A stretch of DNA of 64,000 bases from Burkholderia guangdongensis (GTDB lineage: Bacteria > Pseudomonadota > Gammaproteobacteria > Burkholderiales > Burkholderiaceae): positions 1-64,000 of the forward strand of contig NZ_JACBNX010000004.1 of the NCBI RefSeq assembly GCF_013403875.1, given 5' to 3'. The translations under genes and the position numbers were made by a program. The notes under the pieces were generated by a model. The model saw nothing but the letters and a program-made list of their open reading frames with translations, had not been told where the DNA came from and did not search any database. Shown in pieces: positions 1-8,961 of this stretch (position 1 is its first letter; each line of letters starts with the position of its first letter).

Positions 1-99
1 AACGTCGTTGCCAAGTGGACCGGCTCCCGGCACGATTGGAAAGGCGCGATGACGCAGTTTGCACTGCTTTACCCGGAGCGATTCAATATCGGAATCTGA
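1..99 (+). CDS. 3' end of an unidentified gene (partial)
   Basis: Reading from the first base, an open frame gives a 32-residue C-terminal tail ending in FNIGI and a TGA stop. It contains a DWKGAMTQFALLYPERF stretch that looks like folded protein, not noise. The upstream part lies outside the window, so length, start and function are unknown, and I do not recognise the family. It runs directly into a decayed BrnA-like sequence in another frame, which suggests the locus has been rearranged. Confidence 0.35.
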   Translation, partial: NVVAKWTGSRHDWKGAMTQFALLYPERFNIGI

Positions 100-102
100 G
101 TC

Positions 103-247
103 TCAACCCGCCTCACACACGAAATTCCGGATACCTCCGGATGCCGACGTACTGAGTTGGTTCAAGTCGCAAGGTCATGGCTACCAGACGCGCATCAACA
201 AGCTCCTGCGCGCGTACATGCAGGCGCATCAGCGGCGGCATTCCTGA
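103..247 (+). pseudogene. BrnA-family antitoxin remnant (C-terminal half)
   Basis: The frame ending at the TGA carries PPDADVLSWFKSQGHGYQTR followed by INKLLRAYMQAHQ. This matches the conserved C-terminal half of BrnA/DUF4415 ribbon-helix-helix antitoxins (DADVLxWFkxQGxGYQTRIN). The expected N-terminal beta strand and a start codon with a ribosome site are missing: upstream the frame only continues to a TTG inside an unrelated gene end. No BrnT toxin is visible in the window. I read it as a truncated antitoxin that lost its 5' half. A short functional orphan antitoxin is the less likely alternative. Confidence 0.5.
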
Positions 248-268
248 ATAACACCGCGCGTGCGGAGC

Positions 269-1225
269 TCAAAGCACTGTTCTCACATGCCAAAGCTCCG
301 GAAACAGCACGACGTCCAGCATCTTCCTCAGATAGGGCGCGCCGCTCGTCCCGCCGGTTCCCTGCTTGAACCCGATGATCCGCTCGACCGTCGTCACGTG
401 CCGGAACCGCCATTGCCGGAATGCATCCTCGAGATCGACGAGCTCCTCCGCCATCTCGTAAAGCTCCCAGTGCGCCTGCGGATTGCGGTAGACCTCGAGC
501 CACGCGTCCTCGACCGTCTGGTCGTGCAGCGTCGGCTGCGTCCAGTCGCGCTCGAGCCGTTCCGGCGCGATTGGGAAGCCGCGCCGTGCGAGCAGGCGGA
601 TCACCTCGTCGTAGAACGACGGCGCCTCGAGCGTCGCGCGCACCTGCGCGAGCACGTCGGGCCGGTGCGCATGCGGCTGCAGCATCTGCGGATTCTTGTT
701 GCCGAGCAGGAATTCGATCTGCCGATACTGGTACGACTGGAACCCGGACGACTGCCCGAGGTACGGCCGCATCGCCGAATATTCGGACGGTGTCATCGTC
801 GCGAGCACGCTCCACGCGGACACGAGCTGCTCGAGAATCCGCGACACGCGCGCGAGCATCTTGAACGCGGGCGGCAGTTCGTCGCGATGGACCGCGCCGA
901 GCGCCGCGCGCAACTCGTACAGCGCGAGCTTCATCCACAGCTCGCTCGTCTGATGCTGGATGATGAACAGCATCTCGTTGTGGTCCGGCGACAGCGGATG
1001 CTGCGCGTTCAGGATCGGCTCCAGCGACAGATAGTCGCCGTAGCTCATCGACTTCGAGAAATCGAGCTGCGCGTTGTGCCAGCCGGCTCCGTCGTCGGGC
1101 CCGCCGGGCACGTGCGACGCTTCGTGAGTGGCTTCGTGGGTTGCTTCCTGTGTTGCGCGTGCGCCCGAGAACGGGCAGCCCGACGGTGCGTCGTCGCCGG
1201 GCGGCTGCATATGACCGGAATTCAC
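269..1225 (-). CDS. kynA: Tryptophan 2,3-dioxygenase
   Basis: Heme enzyme that opens the indole ring of L-tryptophan to N-formylkynurenine, first step of the kynurenine pathway, cytoplasmic. The 318-residue product has the family blocks: [12 protein letters not shown] at about 61-72, [10 protein letters not shown] at 91-100, and [18 protein letters not shown] near 275-292, where His276 fits the proximal heme ligand and the GTGG loop closes over substrate. The start is GTG, because GGGGAG lies seven bases upstream; an in-frame ATG five codons later is possible. The first 40 residues are a poorly conserved tail with a small [11 protein letters not shown] repeat. It is the second gene after kynB, 76 bases downstream, so the two are probably cotranscribed. 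KynR, divergently encoded, is the likely regulator. Confidence 0.97.
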   Translation of the reverse strand: MNSGHMQPPGDDAPSGCPFSGARATQEATHEATHEASHVPGGPDDGAGWHNAQLDFSKSMSYGDYLSLEPILNAQHPLSPDHNEMLFIIQHQTSELWMKLALYELRAALGAVHRDELPPAFKMLARVSRILEQLVSAWSVLATMTPSEYSAMRPYLGQSSGFQSYQYRQIEFLLGNKNPQMLQPHAHRPDVLAQVRATLEAPSFYDEVIRLLARRGFPIAPERLERDWTQPTLHDQTVEDAWLEVYRNPQAHWELYEMAEELVDLEDAFRQWRFRHVTTVERIIGFKQGTGGTSGAPYLRKMLDVVLFPELWHVRTVL

Positions 1226-1301
1226 GGTTGTCTCCCCAATGAAATGGATGGTGGGTTCGCGCCGGCGAGGCGGGCGCGATGTATTTGTTTCAACGCGCGT
1301 T

Positions 1302-1937
1302 TCAGCGCGGCGCCAGTTCGCGCAGCACCGCGCGCACCGGGCTCGCGTCGAGCGTCGCGAGCTTCAGCGGCAGCGCGATCAGCTCGTAGTCGCCGGCCGG
1401 GACGTCGTCGAGGACGATCCCTTCGAGAATCGCCATCCGATGCGCGCGGATGCGCGCGTGCGCGTCCATCGTCTTCGATTCCTGCGGGTCGAGCGACGGC
1501 GTGTCGATGCCGACGAGGCGTACGCCGTGCGCGGCGAGCAGGTCGATCGTCGCCGGCGCGACCGCGCAGAATCGCGGGTCCCACTCGGAAACGGGCGCGT
1601 GCGCGTACGTGCGTAGCAGCACGCGCGGCGGCGTGCCGTCGAGCGCGGCCGCGACGTCGCCGGGCTCGACGACCGGCGATGCGCCGATGCAGTGGATCAC
1701 GCGGCACGGGCCGAGATACGCGTCGAGCGGCACCGCGCCGATCGGCGCGCCGTCGGCGGCGTAATGGAGCGGCGCGTCCGCATGCGCGCCCGTGTGCGGC
1801 GACAGCGTGAGCCGCGCGACGTTGACGGGCGAGCCGGCTTCGATGCGCCACACGCGCTCGATCGACACCGGCGTGTCGCCGGGCCAGACGGGCGTTTCAG
1901 CGGCGATGGAAGGCGTGATGTCCCAGAGCTTGTGCAT
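1302..1937 (-). CDS. kynB: Kynurenine formamidase (cyclase-family)
   Basis: Hydrolyses N-formylkynurenine to kynurenine and formate, the step after KynA. The 211-residue protein opens with [20 protein letters not shown] and carries the metal-binding signature [11 protein letters not shown] (His48, His52, Asp54, His58) of the bacterial cyclase/formamidase superfamily. The length matches Burkholderia KynB. The reading frame continues upstream of this ATG, but only with unconserved residues that would run into the kynR promoter, so the start at MHKLWD is preferred. It is first in the kynB-kynA unit. Kynureninase (kynU), often found with these genes in related species, is not between them. Confidence 0.95.
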   Translation of the reverse strand: MHKLWDITPSIAAETPVWPGDTPVSIERVWRIEAGSPVNVARLTLSPHTGAHADAPLHYAADGAPIGAVPLDAYLGPCRVIHCIGASPVVEPGDVAAALDGTPPRVLLRTYAHAPVSEWDPRFCAVAPATIDLLAAHGVRLVGIDTPSLDPQESKTMDAHARIRAHRMAILEGIVLDDVPAGDYELIALPLKLATLDASPVRAVLRELAPR

Positions 1938-2012
1938 GCGGCATGAACGGTGGATGGATGCTTCGCATGATAGGCGGATGTCCGCAAAAGGTGCTTGCGA
2001 AATAGACATGGA

Positions 2013-2027
2013 CAATCGGCCGGATTG
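2013..2027. promoter_or_regulatory. Possible KynR operator between kynB and kynR
   Basis: The 129-base gap between divergent kynB and kynR holds an inverted repeat caatc-N5-gattg, followed by a TTGACA (2025-2030) and GATAAT (2031-2036). Lrp-type regulators often bind such imperfect palindromes in divergent promoter regions. The arms are only five bases, so this is a weak candidate. Confidence 0.3.
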
Positions 2028-2066
2028 ACAGATAATTCGAATAGGAGGGAAAACGGAGACCAAAAA

Positions 2067-2567
2067 ATGCATGGCATCACGCTAGACGCCACCGACTGCC
2101 GAATTCTCGCGGTACTGCAGGAGGAGGGCAGAATCAGCAACCTCGATCTGGCCGAACGGATCGCACTGTCGCCGTCGGCCTGTCTGCGCCGCATGCGGCT
2201 GCTCGAAGAGCAGGGGGTGATCGAGCACTATCGCGCGTGCCTGAGCCGCGAAAAGCTCGGCTTCGAACTCGAGGCGTTCGTCCAGGTGTCGATGCGCAAC
2301 GAGGAGACGCAATGGCACGAGCGCTTCGCCGACGCGCTGCGCGAATGGCCGGAAGTCGCCAGCGCGTTCGTGGTGACGGGCGAGAGCCACTATCTGCTGC
2401 GCGTGCTCGCGCACAACCTGAAGCACTATTCCGACTTCGTGCTGAACCGGCTCTACAAGGCGCCGGGCGTGATGGACATCCGCTCGAACATCGTGCTGCA
2501 GACGCTGAAGGACGAAGCGGGCCCGCCCGTCGCGCTGGCCCGCACCGGGCCCGTCAAAGCGATGTGA
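2067..2567 (+). CDS. kynR: Lrp/AsnC-family regulator of kynurenine genes
   Basis: A 166-residue Lrp/AsnC protein: N-terminal winged helix-turn-helix ([20 protein letters not shown], then [20 protein letters not shown], about 6-47) and a C-terminal RAM ligand-binding and oligomerisation domain (about 67-147). It is transcribed away from kynB-kynA, the arrangement described for KynR, which activates kyn genes in response to kynurenine in other proteobacteria. The assignment rests on this context. The start is the ATG preceded by ggaggg and cggagac; an upstream in-frame ATG would add 24 unconserved residues. The last 14 bases overlap the convergent flavin reductase gene. Confidence 0.88.
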   Translation: MHGITLDATDCRILAVLQEEGRISNLDLAERIALSPSACLRRMRLLEEQGVIEHYRACLSREKLGFELEAFVQVSMRNEETQWHERFADALREWPEVASAFVVTGESHYLLRVLAHNLKHYSDFVLNRLYKAPGVMDIRSNIVLQTLKDEAGPPVALARTGPVKAM

Positions 2568-3063
2568 GGCCGTGGAATGCGCCGCCGTGGAACACGAGCG
2601 GCGCGAGATCGGCGGCGTCCGGATGCACGCCGCAGCGCTCGACCTCGCCGACGAAGATCACGTGATCGCCTTCGTCGTAGCGGCTGCGGTTGTGACACTC
2701 GAACCACGCGAGCGCGCCGTCGAGCACCGGCATCCCCGATTCGCCGGCCGCGTGCGACACGCCTTCGAAACGGTCGCCCTTGACGGTCGCGAAGCGCTTG
2801 CACAGCTCGACCTGCGTGGCCGCGAGCACGTTGATCACGTAATGGCTGTTGCTGCGGAACACCGGCATCGACGCCGAGCGCTGCGCGAGGCTCCACAGCA
2901 CGAGCGGCGGCGCGAGCGACACCGTATTGAACGAACTCGCGGTGATCCCGATCAGTTGCCCGGACGGCGCGCGCGTCGTGATCACGGTCACGCCGGTCGC
3001 GAACTGGCCGAGCGCTTGCCGGAACATGGCGGAATCGAAGTTCGGCGGGCTGGCGCGGGTCAT
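2554..3063 (-). CDS. Flavin reductase-like FMN-binding protein
   Basis: A 169-residue split-barrel protein of the flavin reductase family. Typical blocks are [17 protein letters not shown], then [20 protein letters not shown] and [17 protein letters not shown], ending [13 protein letters not shown]. These enzymes reduce FMN or FAD with NAD(P)H and usually feed reduced flavin to a monooxygenase. No monooxygenase gene is nearby, so the partner is unknown. It converges on kynR with a 14-base overlap. The start ATG gives the usual family length. The family is clear, the substrate is not. Confidence 0.88.
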   Translation of the reverse strand: MTRASPPNFDSAMFRQALGQFATGVTVITTRAPSGQLIGITASSFNTVSLAPPLVLWSLAQRSASMPVFRSNSHYVINVLAATQVELCKRFATVKGDRFEGVSHAAGESGMPVLDGALAWFECHNRSRYDEGDHVIFVGEVERCGVHPDAADLAPLVFHGGAFHGLTSL

Positions 3064-3290
3064 CGGCGGGGCGTCCGGAGCGAAACCCGCGGCGTGCGTG
3101 CACAGCGGGCGGAAAGAGCGAAACGTGTGAAACGTGTGAAACGGACGAGGGGCGGCAAGGCAGTTCTTCTGGAATCGGGGTGAATGGCCCCGATTTTAGC
3201 GGAATCGCGCGTGGCCGGCCCGGTCGAACCTCAAGTTATCCGGCCCCTTGCCGTAACTCCTGTCTTTCACGTCAGACAGGTAAACGAAAG

Positions 3291-4874
3291 ATGAATGTAG
3301 GTAATTTGACGGTCAGGGCGAAGCTGACCGCCGCGTTCGGCTTGTTCGCGGCGCTGGTGCTGTTCGTGTCGGGCCTCGCGCTGTTCGCGCTCGCGGGGGC
3401 GAACGACCGCTTCGCCAGCTACGTGAACGGGGTCAGCGCGCGTGCGGGGCTGGTCGAGGACGTCCGGGCGGCGGTCGACCGGCGCGCGATCGCCGCGCGC
3501 AATCTGGTGCTCGTGACGAATCCGGGCGATCTTGAGCTCGAGAAGCAGGCCGTCGCGCAGGCGCACGCGCAAGTGCAGGCGAAGCTGAAAGCGCTCAACG
3601 AGAAGATCGCGAGCGCGACCGACACGACCGACGACGCGCGGCGCCTCGAGGCCGAGATCGAACGGATCGAGCACCGCTACGGGCCGATTACGCTCGCGAT
3701 CGTCGATGCCACGCTGCAGGGGCGCCACGACGAAGCGATCCGGATGACGAACGAGCAGGGCCGGCCGCTGCTCGTCGCGCTGATCAAGGCGACCGATGCC
3801 TACAGCGACTACACGCGCACGCGCGCGCAGCAGATGCTGCGCGAGTCGGACGCGCGCTATGTGCTGCAGCGGCTGCTGCTGATCGTGATCAGCATCGCGG
3901 CGGCGAGTGCGGCGGTGATCGCGGCGCTGATGATCACGCGCAGCTTCACGCGCGCGCTCGGCGCCGAGCCGGGCACGCTCGGCGACGTGACGCGCCGCGT
4001 CGCCGAAGGCGACCTGAGCTCCGTCGACGGGATGCGCGCGGCGCCCGACGGCAGCGTGCTCGCGTCGATGGGCGCGATGCAGGAAAGCCTCGTGCGGCTG
4101 ATCGGGCAGGTTCGCTCGGCGAGCGAGAACATCGCGACGGGCTCGAGCCAGATCGCATCCGGCAACCAGGATCTGTCGTCGCGGACCGAGCAGCAGGCGT
4201 CGTCGCTGCAGGAAACCGCGTCGAGCATGGAGGAGCTGACGTCGACGGTGCGGCAGAACGCGGAGAACGCGCAGCAGGCCAGCATGCTCGCGACGAGCGC
4301 GTCGGAGATCGCGCAGAAGGGCAGCACGGTCGTCGGCGAGGTCGTCGACACGATGGACGACATCAGCCAGAGCTCGACGAAGATCGCCGAGATCACGGGG
4401 ATCATCGAGGGGATCGCGTTTCAGACCAACATCCTCGCGCTGAACGCGGCAGTCGAGGCCGCGCGCGCGGGCGAGCAGGGGCGCGGCTTCGCGGTCGTCG
4501 CGAGCGAGGTGCGCAGCCTCGCGCAGCGCTCGTCGAGCGCGGCGAAGGAGATCAAGGACCTGATCGGCGCGTCGGTGCAGAAGGTCCGGGACGGCTCGGC
4601 GCTTGCCGGCCACGCGGGCCGCACGATGGCCGAGGTCACGCACGCGGTCGCGCGCGTGACCGACATCATGGGCGAGATTGCCGCGGCGTCGAGCGAGCAG
4701 AGCTTCGGGATCGAGCGCGTGAACGTCGCGATCTCGCAGATGGACGGCGTCACGCAGCAGAACGCCGCGCTCGTCGAGCAAGCCGCGGCCGCCGCGCGCT
4801 CGCTCGAGGATCAGGGGCGCCAACTCACCCGCGCGGTCGCGTTCTTCCGGCTCGATCCGCCGCAGCCGGCGTGA
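3291..4874 (+). CDS. Methyl-accepting chemotaxis protein
   Basis: A 527-residue inner-membrane chemoreceptor that reports to CheA/CheW. Order of parts: TM1 at about 10-33, a periplasmic helical sensor domain to about 185 (Tar/Tsr-like four-helix bundle), TM2 at about 190-212, a HAMP segment, then the coiled-coil signalling domain. The highly conserved hairpin tip, [20 protein letters not shown] then [15 protein letters not shown], is at about 370-405. Glutamate/glutamine pairs suited to methylation flank it ([20 protein letters not shown]). No C-terminal NWETF-like CheR/CheB tether is present. The start at [12 protein letters not shown] is chosen because upstream in-frame sequence is unconserved. 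The ligand cannot be told from sequence. A terminator follows. Confidence 0.95.
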   Translation: MNVGNLTVRAKLTAAFGLFAALVLFVSGLALFALAGANDRFASYVNGVSARAGLVEDVRAAVDRRAIAARNLVLVTNPGDLELEKQAVAQAHAQVQAKLKALNEKIASATDTTDDARRLEAEIERIEHRYGPITLAIVDATLQGRHDEAIRMTNEQGRPLLVALIKATDAYSDYTRTRAQQMLRESDARYVLQRLLLIVISIAAASAAVIAALMITRSFTRALGAEPGTLGDVTRRVAEGDLSSVDGMRAAPDGSVLASMGAMQESLVRLIGQVRSASENIATGSSQIASGNQDLSSRTEQQASSLQETASSMEELTSTVRQNAENAQQASMLATSASEIAQKGSTVVGEVVDTMDDISQSSTKIAEITGIIEGIAFQTNILALNAAVEAARAGEQGRGFAVVASEVRSLAQRSSSAAKEIKDLIGASVQKVRDGSALAGHAGRTMAEVTHAVARVTDIMGEIAAASSEQSFGIERVNVAISQMDGVTQQNAALVEQAAAAARSLEDQGRQLTRAVAFFRLDPPQPA

Positions 4875-4893
4875 GCGCCACGCCACCCGCTCG

Positions 4894-4930
4894 CCCGCGC
4901 GTGCCGGCCTTGCGGCGCGCGGGTCTTTTC
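4894..4930 (+). terminator. Rho-independent terminator after the chemoreceptor gene
   Basis: Arms cccgcgcg (4894-4901) and cgcgcggg (4916-4923) form a GC-rich stem with an additional small hairpin in the loop. It is followed by tctttt, 20 bases after the stop codon. Confidence 0.7.
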
Positions 4931-4994
4931 CCCCGCCGGGCGTCCGGGTTCCTATACTGAGCACTTTGAAGACTCTTTCCCCCGAGGTGCAGAC

Positions 4995-5540
4995 ATGAGC
5001 GAAGTGGCAACGCTGGGCGGCGGCTGTTTCTGGTGCCAGGAGGCCGTGTTCCTCGACGTCGACGGCGTGACGGCCGTCGAATCCGGCTACGCGGGCGGCC
5101 ATACGCGCAATCCGGGCTACCGCGACGTCTGCGACGGCGACACCGGCCACGCGGAAGTTGTCGCCGTGACGTTCGATCCGGCGCGCATCGGGTATCGCGA
5201 GATTCTCGAAATCTTCTTCGCGACGCACGATCCGACCCAGTTGAACCGGCAGGGGAACGACGTCGGCACGCAGTACCGGTCGGTCGTGTTCACGCACTCG
5301 GACGCGCAGCGCGACACCGCGCTCGACGTGATCCGCGAGATCGAGCGCGAGGGCGTGTACGCGCAGCCGATCGTCACACAGGTCGAGCCGCTCGGCGGCA
5401 ATTACTGGCCGGCCGAGGATTATCACCAGAACTATTACGCGCGCAATCCGGGCCAGGGCTACTGCGCGGTCGTGATCGGGCCGAAGCTCGCGAAATTCCG
5501 CCAGAAGTTCGCGCACCGGCTGAAGTCCCGGCGTGGGTAA
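4995..5540 (+). CDS. msrA: Peptide-methionine (S)-S-oxide reductase
   Basis: Repairs methionine-S-sulfoxide in proteins and free methionine, using thioredoxin as reductant. The 181-residue protein has the catalytic GGGCFWCQEAVF motif with nucleophile Cys11, then VESGYAGG, the HDPTQLNRQGNDVGTQYRS block and NYWPAEDYHQNYYARNPGQG with a later Cys suited to resolving the disulfide. Length and motifs are canonical. It is a single-gene unit with a TATACT-like -10 at about 4952. The neighbouring thioredoxin-like gene at 9.9-10.7 kb is not in the same operon. Confidence 0.97.
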   Translation: MSEVATLGGGCFWCQEAVFLDVDGVTAVESGYAGGHTRNPGYRDVCDGDTGHAEVVAVTFDPARIGYREILEIFFATHDPTQLNRQGNDVGTQYRSVVFTHSDAQRDTALDVIREIEREGVYAQPIVTQVEPLGGNYWPAEDYHQNYYARNPGQGYCAVVIGPKLAKFRQKFAHRLKSRRG

Positions 5541-5626
5541 GCGGGTGAGCGGGTGAGCGAGGGCGTGCGAGCGGTTCGCGCGCGGGTTTGCGTCGTTCGG
5601 CGCCGGCAGGCAGGCGGTCCGCGTGC

Positions 5627-6814
5627 CTAGCCGGCGGTGTCGCCGCGCGCCTGCGCGCACGCGGCGGCGATTTCGCGCGCGAGCGCGATGCACGACAGCG
5701 GCGCGGAGCCTTCCGCCTTGTTGTTGATCGTGATCGTGACCGGCTGCCCGGCCAGCACGTAGCGCGCGACCAGTTTGGCGAGCGCGGCGCGCGTGACCGG
5801 ATCCTCGTCGACGAGTCGGTCGAACGGCTCGTATTTCGCCTTCGCTTGCTCGTACTTGAAGCCGCCGTGCAGGCTCCAGCGCACGATCAGCGGGCCGGGC
5901 GCGTCGCCGTCGAGCAGCGCGAGCGCGGCCGCCTGCCGCGGCGGATCCGGCATCCGCGCATGCAGGCCGACGCAGTAGCGCACGCCGAGCGCCGCGAGCG
6001 CGCGGATGAAGCGCGGCGTGAGCAGGCTCGCGTCGCGGATCTCGACCGCGTAGCGCGGACCGTCGTCGGCCGTGAGTGGTGGTAAAGGCGGCAGCGCCGC
6101 GAGGAACGCGGAGATCCGGTCGATCAGCGCGGCCGGATCGGCGAGCAGGTTGTCGGGCAGCGGCGAGAACTGGAACACGAGCACGCCCGCCTTGCGGCCC
6201 AGGCCTTCGAGGCACGGCTTGACGAATTCGTCGGTCGCGAGCGTCGCGTCGAGAAACGTCGGGTTCGGCCCCGACGGCTCGCCGCGCCGGCCGCGCACGA
6301 CCGCGTCGGTGACCGACGCCGGCGCCTTCACGACGAAGCGGAAGTCGTCCGGCACCTGCTGCGCGTAGCGCAGATAGTCGGCGACCGACAGCGGCGCGTA
6401 GAACGAGCGATCGAGGCTGACGCTCTTCAGCAGCGGATGCTGCGCGTACGCTTCGAGGCCTTCGCGGGAGAGCTTCGTCTGCGCGTAGTCGCCGTCGAAC
6501 ACGATGCCGTCCCAGCCGGGGAAATACCACGACGACGTGCCGAGCCGCACGTTCGGCGGCAACGCGGCCGCGGCGGCGGCGACGTCCGGTGCGATCGGGG
6601 CCGGCGCGACGCCGCGCCGGCGCTTCTTCGCAGCGGCGGGCGGCGGATCGTCCGCCGCTTCGTTCGCTTCGTTCGCGTCGTTCGTCAGTCGGCCGGCATC
6701 GTCGCCGGACGCCGCGCCGAACAGATCGAATTGCCCATCGTGCCGATCCTGCCCATCCGGCGGCGGCCCGTCCGGATCGCGCGGTTGCCCGCGCCGTGCG
6801 CTGCCGTCACCCAT
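5627..6814 (-). CDS. DUF72 (YecE-like) TIM-barrel protein with N-terminal extension
   Basis: A 395-residue protein. From about residue 110 it is a DUF72/YecE domain: RLGTSSWYFPGWDGIVF, then FRFVVKAPASVTDAV, LEGLGRKAGVLVFQFSPLP, RYAVEIRDASLLTP and QPVTITINNKAEGSAPLSC. DUF72 proteins are widespread TIM barrels of unknown reaction. The first 110 residues are disordered-looking, Asp/Gly/Ala-rich, and hold QFDLF at 28-32, which fits the DNA polymerase clamp-binding consensus. The start ATG overlaps the end of cfa by eight bases, so it is probably translated by coupling to cfa. The upstream extension of the frame lies inside cfa and is not expected to be used. Confidence 0.88.
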   Translation of the reverse strand: MGDGSARRGQPRDPDGPPPDGQDRHDGQFDLFGAASGDDAGRLTNDANEANEAADDPPPAAAKKRRRGVAPAPIAPDVAAAAAALPPNVRLGTSSWYFPGWDGIVFDGDYAQTKLSREGLEAYAQHPLLKSVSLDRSFYAPLSVADYLRYAQQVPDDFRFVVKAPASVTDAVVRGRRGEPSGPNPTFLDATLATDEFVKPCLEGLGRKAGVLVFQFSPLPDNLLADPAALIDRISAFLAALPPLPPLTADDGPRYAVEIRDASLLTPRFIRALAALGVRYCVGLHARMPDPPRQAAALALLDGDAPGPLIVRWSLHGGFKYEQAKAKYEPFDRLVDEDPVTRAALAKLVARYVLAGQPVTITINNKAEGSAPLSCIALAREIAAACAQARGDTAG

Positions 6815-8060
6815 GCGTGCCGGTGTGAGGCACCGCCGCGTCGCGCGGCAGCGCGTTTTCGTACATGTAGCGTCGCGACCACGGCAACGTTTTTGCGCTT
6901 TGGCCGGCCTTGCGGCACACCATCTGGAAGATCGACACGTCGTCGTGCTCGAACGCATACGCGCAGCCGGCCAGATACACGCGCCAGATGCGGAATTTCT
7001 CGTCGTCGACGAGCCTGCGCGCTTCTTCCGCGTGCGTCTCGAAGTTCTCGGTCCAGATTTCGAGCGTGCGCGCGTAGTGCCGGCGCAGGCTTTCGATGTC
7101 GATCGCCTCGAGCCCGCCGCGCTGCGCCGCTTCGAGCGCGAGGCTGATGTGCGGCAGCTCGCCGTCCGGGAACACGTAGCGGTCGATGAATTCGCCGCCG
7201 CCGAGCGCGGTTTCGCCGCTGTCGGCGTCGGTCGACGTGATCCCGTGATTCATCGCGATCCCGTCGTCGGTCAGCAGCTCGCCAATCTTCGCGAAATAAA
7301 GCGGCAGGTTCTTGCGACCGACGTGCTCGCACATCCCGACGCTCGTGATCCGGTCGAACTGCCCGTTGATTTCGCGGTAGTCCTGCAGGCGGATTTCGAT
7401 CAGATCCTGAAGGCCGGCGGCCCGGACGCGCTCGGTCGCGAGGTCGAACTGGTTCTGCGACAGCGTGACGCCGACGCAGCGCGCGCCGAATTTGCCCGCC
7501 GCGCGCAGCACGAGCGCGCCCCAGCCGCAGCCGATGTCGAGCAGGCGCTGGCCGGGCTGCAGCCGGATCTTCGTCAGGATGTGGTCGATCTTCTTGATCT
7601 GCGCGGTCGCGAGGTCTTCGTCGCCGTTCTCGAAGTACGCGCACGAATAGACCATGTTCTCGTCGAGCCAGAGCTCGTAGAACGCATTCGACACGTCGTA
7701 GTGATACTGGATTGCCTTCTTGTCGGCCGTCTTCGAGTGACTGAAGTAGCGCCGCACGCGCGCGAGCTTGCTCGCGCTCGTGACCGTGCTGCGCGCGAGC
7801 GAGTAGCTGATGTTGATGATGTCGGACAGTTTGCCCTCGATGTCGATCTTGCCCTGCACGTATGCTTCGCCGAGGTTGTCGAGACTCGGTTCCAGCAGAA
7901 GCGGCAGTGCCGACGCGCTATTGACCTTCAGCGTGACCTGCGGCGCCGCGAACGTGCCGAAGTCCAGTTGATCGCCGTTCCACAGCACGAGGCGCGCGGG
8001 GATGTCCGCCTTTGCTCGTACATCGTCCGCCCACTGTGCCAGCTTCTTTTCCCAGAACAT
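6807..8060 (-). CDS. cfa: Cyclopropane-fatty-acyl-phospholipid synthase
   Basis: Transfers a methylene group from S-adenosylmethionine to the double bond of unsaturated acyl chains in membrane phospholipids, usually in stationary phase or acid stress. The 417-residue product has an N-terminal lipid-associated domain, the linker IQYHYDVSNAFYELWLDENM, the SAM-binding motif LLDIGCGWGALVLRAA at about 174-189, and the GMCEHVG block holding catalytic residues. The C-terminal part (EFIDRYVFPDGELPH onward) is typical. The start is the ATG of MFWEKKLAQW, preceded by GAGA; the frame reads on upstream only with unconserved sequence. It overlaps the DUF72 gene by eight bases, forming a two-gene unit. Confidence 0.95.
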   Translation of the reverse strand: MFWEKKLAQWADDVRAKADIPARLVLWNGDQLDFGTFAAPQVTLKVNSASALPLLLEPSLDNLGEAYVQGKIDIEGKLSDIINISYSLARSTVTSASKLARVRRYFSHSKTADKKAIQYHYDVSNAFYELWLDENMVYSCAYFENGDEDLATAQIKKIDHILTKIRLQPGQRLLDIGCGWGALVLRAAGKFGARCVGVTLSQNQFDLATERVRAAGLQDLIEIRLQDYREINGQFDRITSVGMCEHVGRKNLPLYFAKIGELLTDDGIAMNHGITSTDADSGETALGGGEFIDRYVFPDGELPHISLALEAAQRGGLEAIDIESLRRHYARTLEIWTENFETHAEEARRLVDDEKFRIWRVYLAGCAYAFEHDDVSIFQMVCRKAGQSAKTLPWSRRYMYENALPRDAAVPHTGTHG

Positions 8061-8108
8061 TTCGAATCTCCGAAGTTCGTTGAAATGAATACAGCCTAGC
8101 TTCTTGAC

Positions 8109-8137
8109 GGCGCCCGCCCGCAAGCGAGGCGGGCGCC
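8109..8137 (-). terminator. Hairpin between pdxH and cfa
   Basis: Perfect ten-base arms ggcgcccgcc (8109-8118) and ggcgggcgcc (8128-8137) with a nine-base loop, just after the pdxH stop. There is no long T tract on the minus strand, so it may act as an attenuator or mRNA-stabilising stem rather than a strong terminator. Confidence 0.5.
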
Positions 8138-8187
8138 CGGAATCCGTGCGAAACCGCGAAGCGCGCGCCATCGGCGCGCGAGCGCTG

Positions 8188-8832
8188 CTACGGCGACAGG
8201 CGATCGATCGTCCAACCGTGCGGCGCATCGGGCTCGCGCGTGTAGCGCAGCCGGTCGTGCAGCCGCGACGGGCGGCCCTGCCAGAATTCGAACGCATCGG
8301 GCACGACGCGATAGCCGCCCCAGTGCGGCGGACGCGGCGGCTCGCCGCCATACCGATCGGCAAGCGCCTTCTCGCGCGCTTCGAGCGTCGCCCGGCCGTC
8401 GATCACCGCGCTCTGCTCGGATGCCCACGCACCGATTCGCGAGCCGAGCGGGCGCGACGCGAAGTAGCGGTCGCTTTCGTCGGCGCTCGTCTTCTCGACG
8501 CGGCCCTCGATGCGCACCTGGCGCTCGAGCTCGATCCAGTAGAACAGCAGCGCCGCGTACGGATGCGCGGCGAGGTCGCGGCCCTTGCGGCTGTCGTAGT
8601 TCGTGAAGAACACGAAGCCGCGCGCGTCGACGCCCTTGATCAGCACGATCCGTGCGGATGGCCGTCCGTCGGCACCGACGGTCGCGAGTGTCATCGTGTT
8701 TGGTTCGGGAAGTTTCGCCGTGAGCGCTTCCTTGAACCACCGGTCGAACTGCGCGAACGGGTCGGGGTTCGCGTCGGCTTCGTCGAGCGACGCGCGGGAA
8801 TAATTGATACGGAGATCGGCGAGTGTCGTCAT
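8188..8832 (-). CDS. pdxH: Pyridoxine/pyridoxamine 5'-phosphate oxidase
   Basis: FMN enzyme that oxidises PNP or PMP to pyridoxal 5'-phosphate, last step of vitamin B6 synthesis and salvage. The 214-residue protein starts [20 protein letters not shown], has [20 protein letters not shown] and [20 protein letters not shown] around the FMN site, and ends with the PdxH C-terminal dimerisation block ([17 protein letters not shown]). An in-frame ATG six codons upstream exists, but MTTLADLR is the conserved start. A TATACT box lies about 30 bases upstream on the minus strand (8861-8866). Confidence 0.97.
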   Translation of the reverse strand: MTTLADLRINYSRASLDEADANPDPFAQFDRWFKEALTAKLPEPNTMTLATVGADGRPSARIVLIKGVDARGFVFFTNYDSRKGRDLAAHPYAALLFYWIELERQVRIEGRVEKTSADESDRYFASRPLGSRIGAWASEQSAVIDGRATLEAREKALADRYGGEPPRPPHWGGYRVVPDAFEFWQGRPSRLHDRLRYTREPDAPHGWTIDRLSP

Positions 8833-8961
8833 GTTATGCGAACGCTTCAATCATGAAATTAGTATAGCGAAGCCCGAAGATTCCTGCGTGGCAGCGCCGC
8901 GTCGGGCGCGCGGCGATCAGGCAAAATAGCGGGCTGCACGACTTCCGTTTTCCCTGCCGCC

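Noticed and set aside
3267-6530. A 1,087-codon open frame on the minus strand across the chemoreceptor, msrA and DUF72 genes.
   Set aside because: It mirrors real genes on the plus strand or another frame, is made of Arg/Ala/Asp-rich low-information sequence, and has no family motifs. Such frames are expected at high GC.
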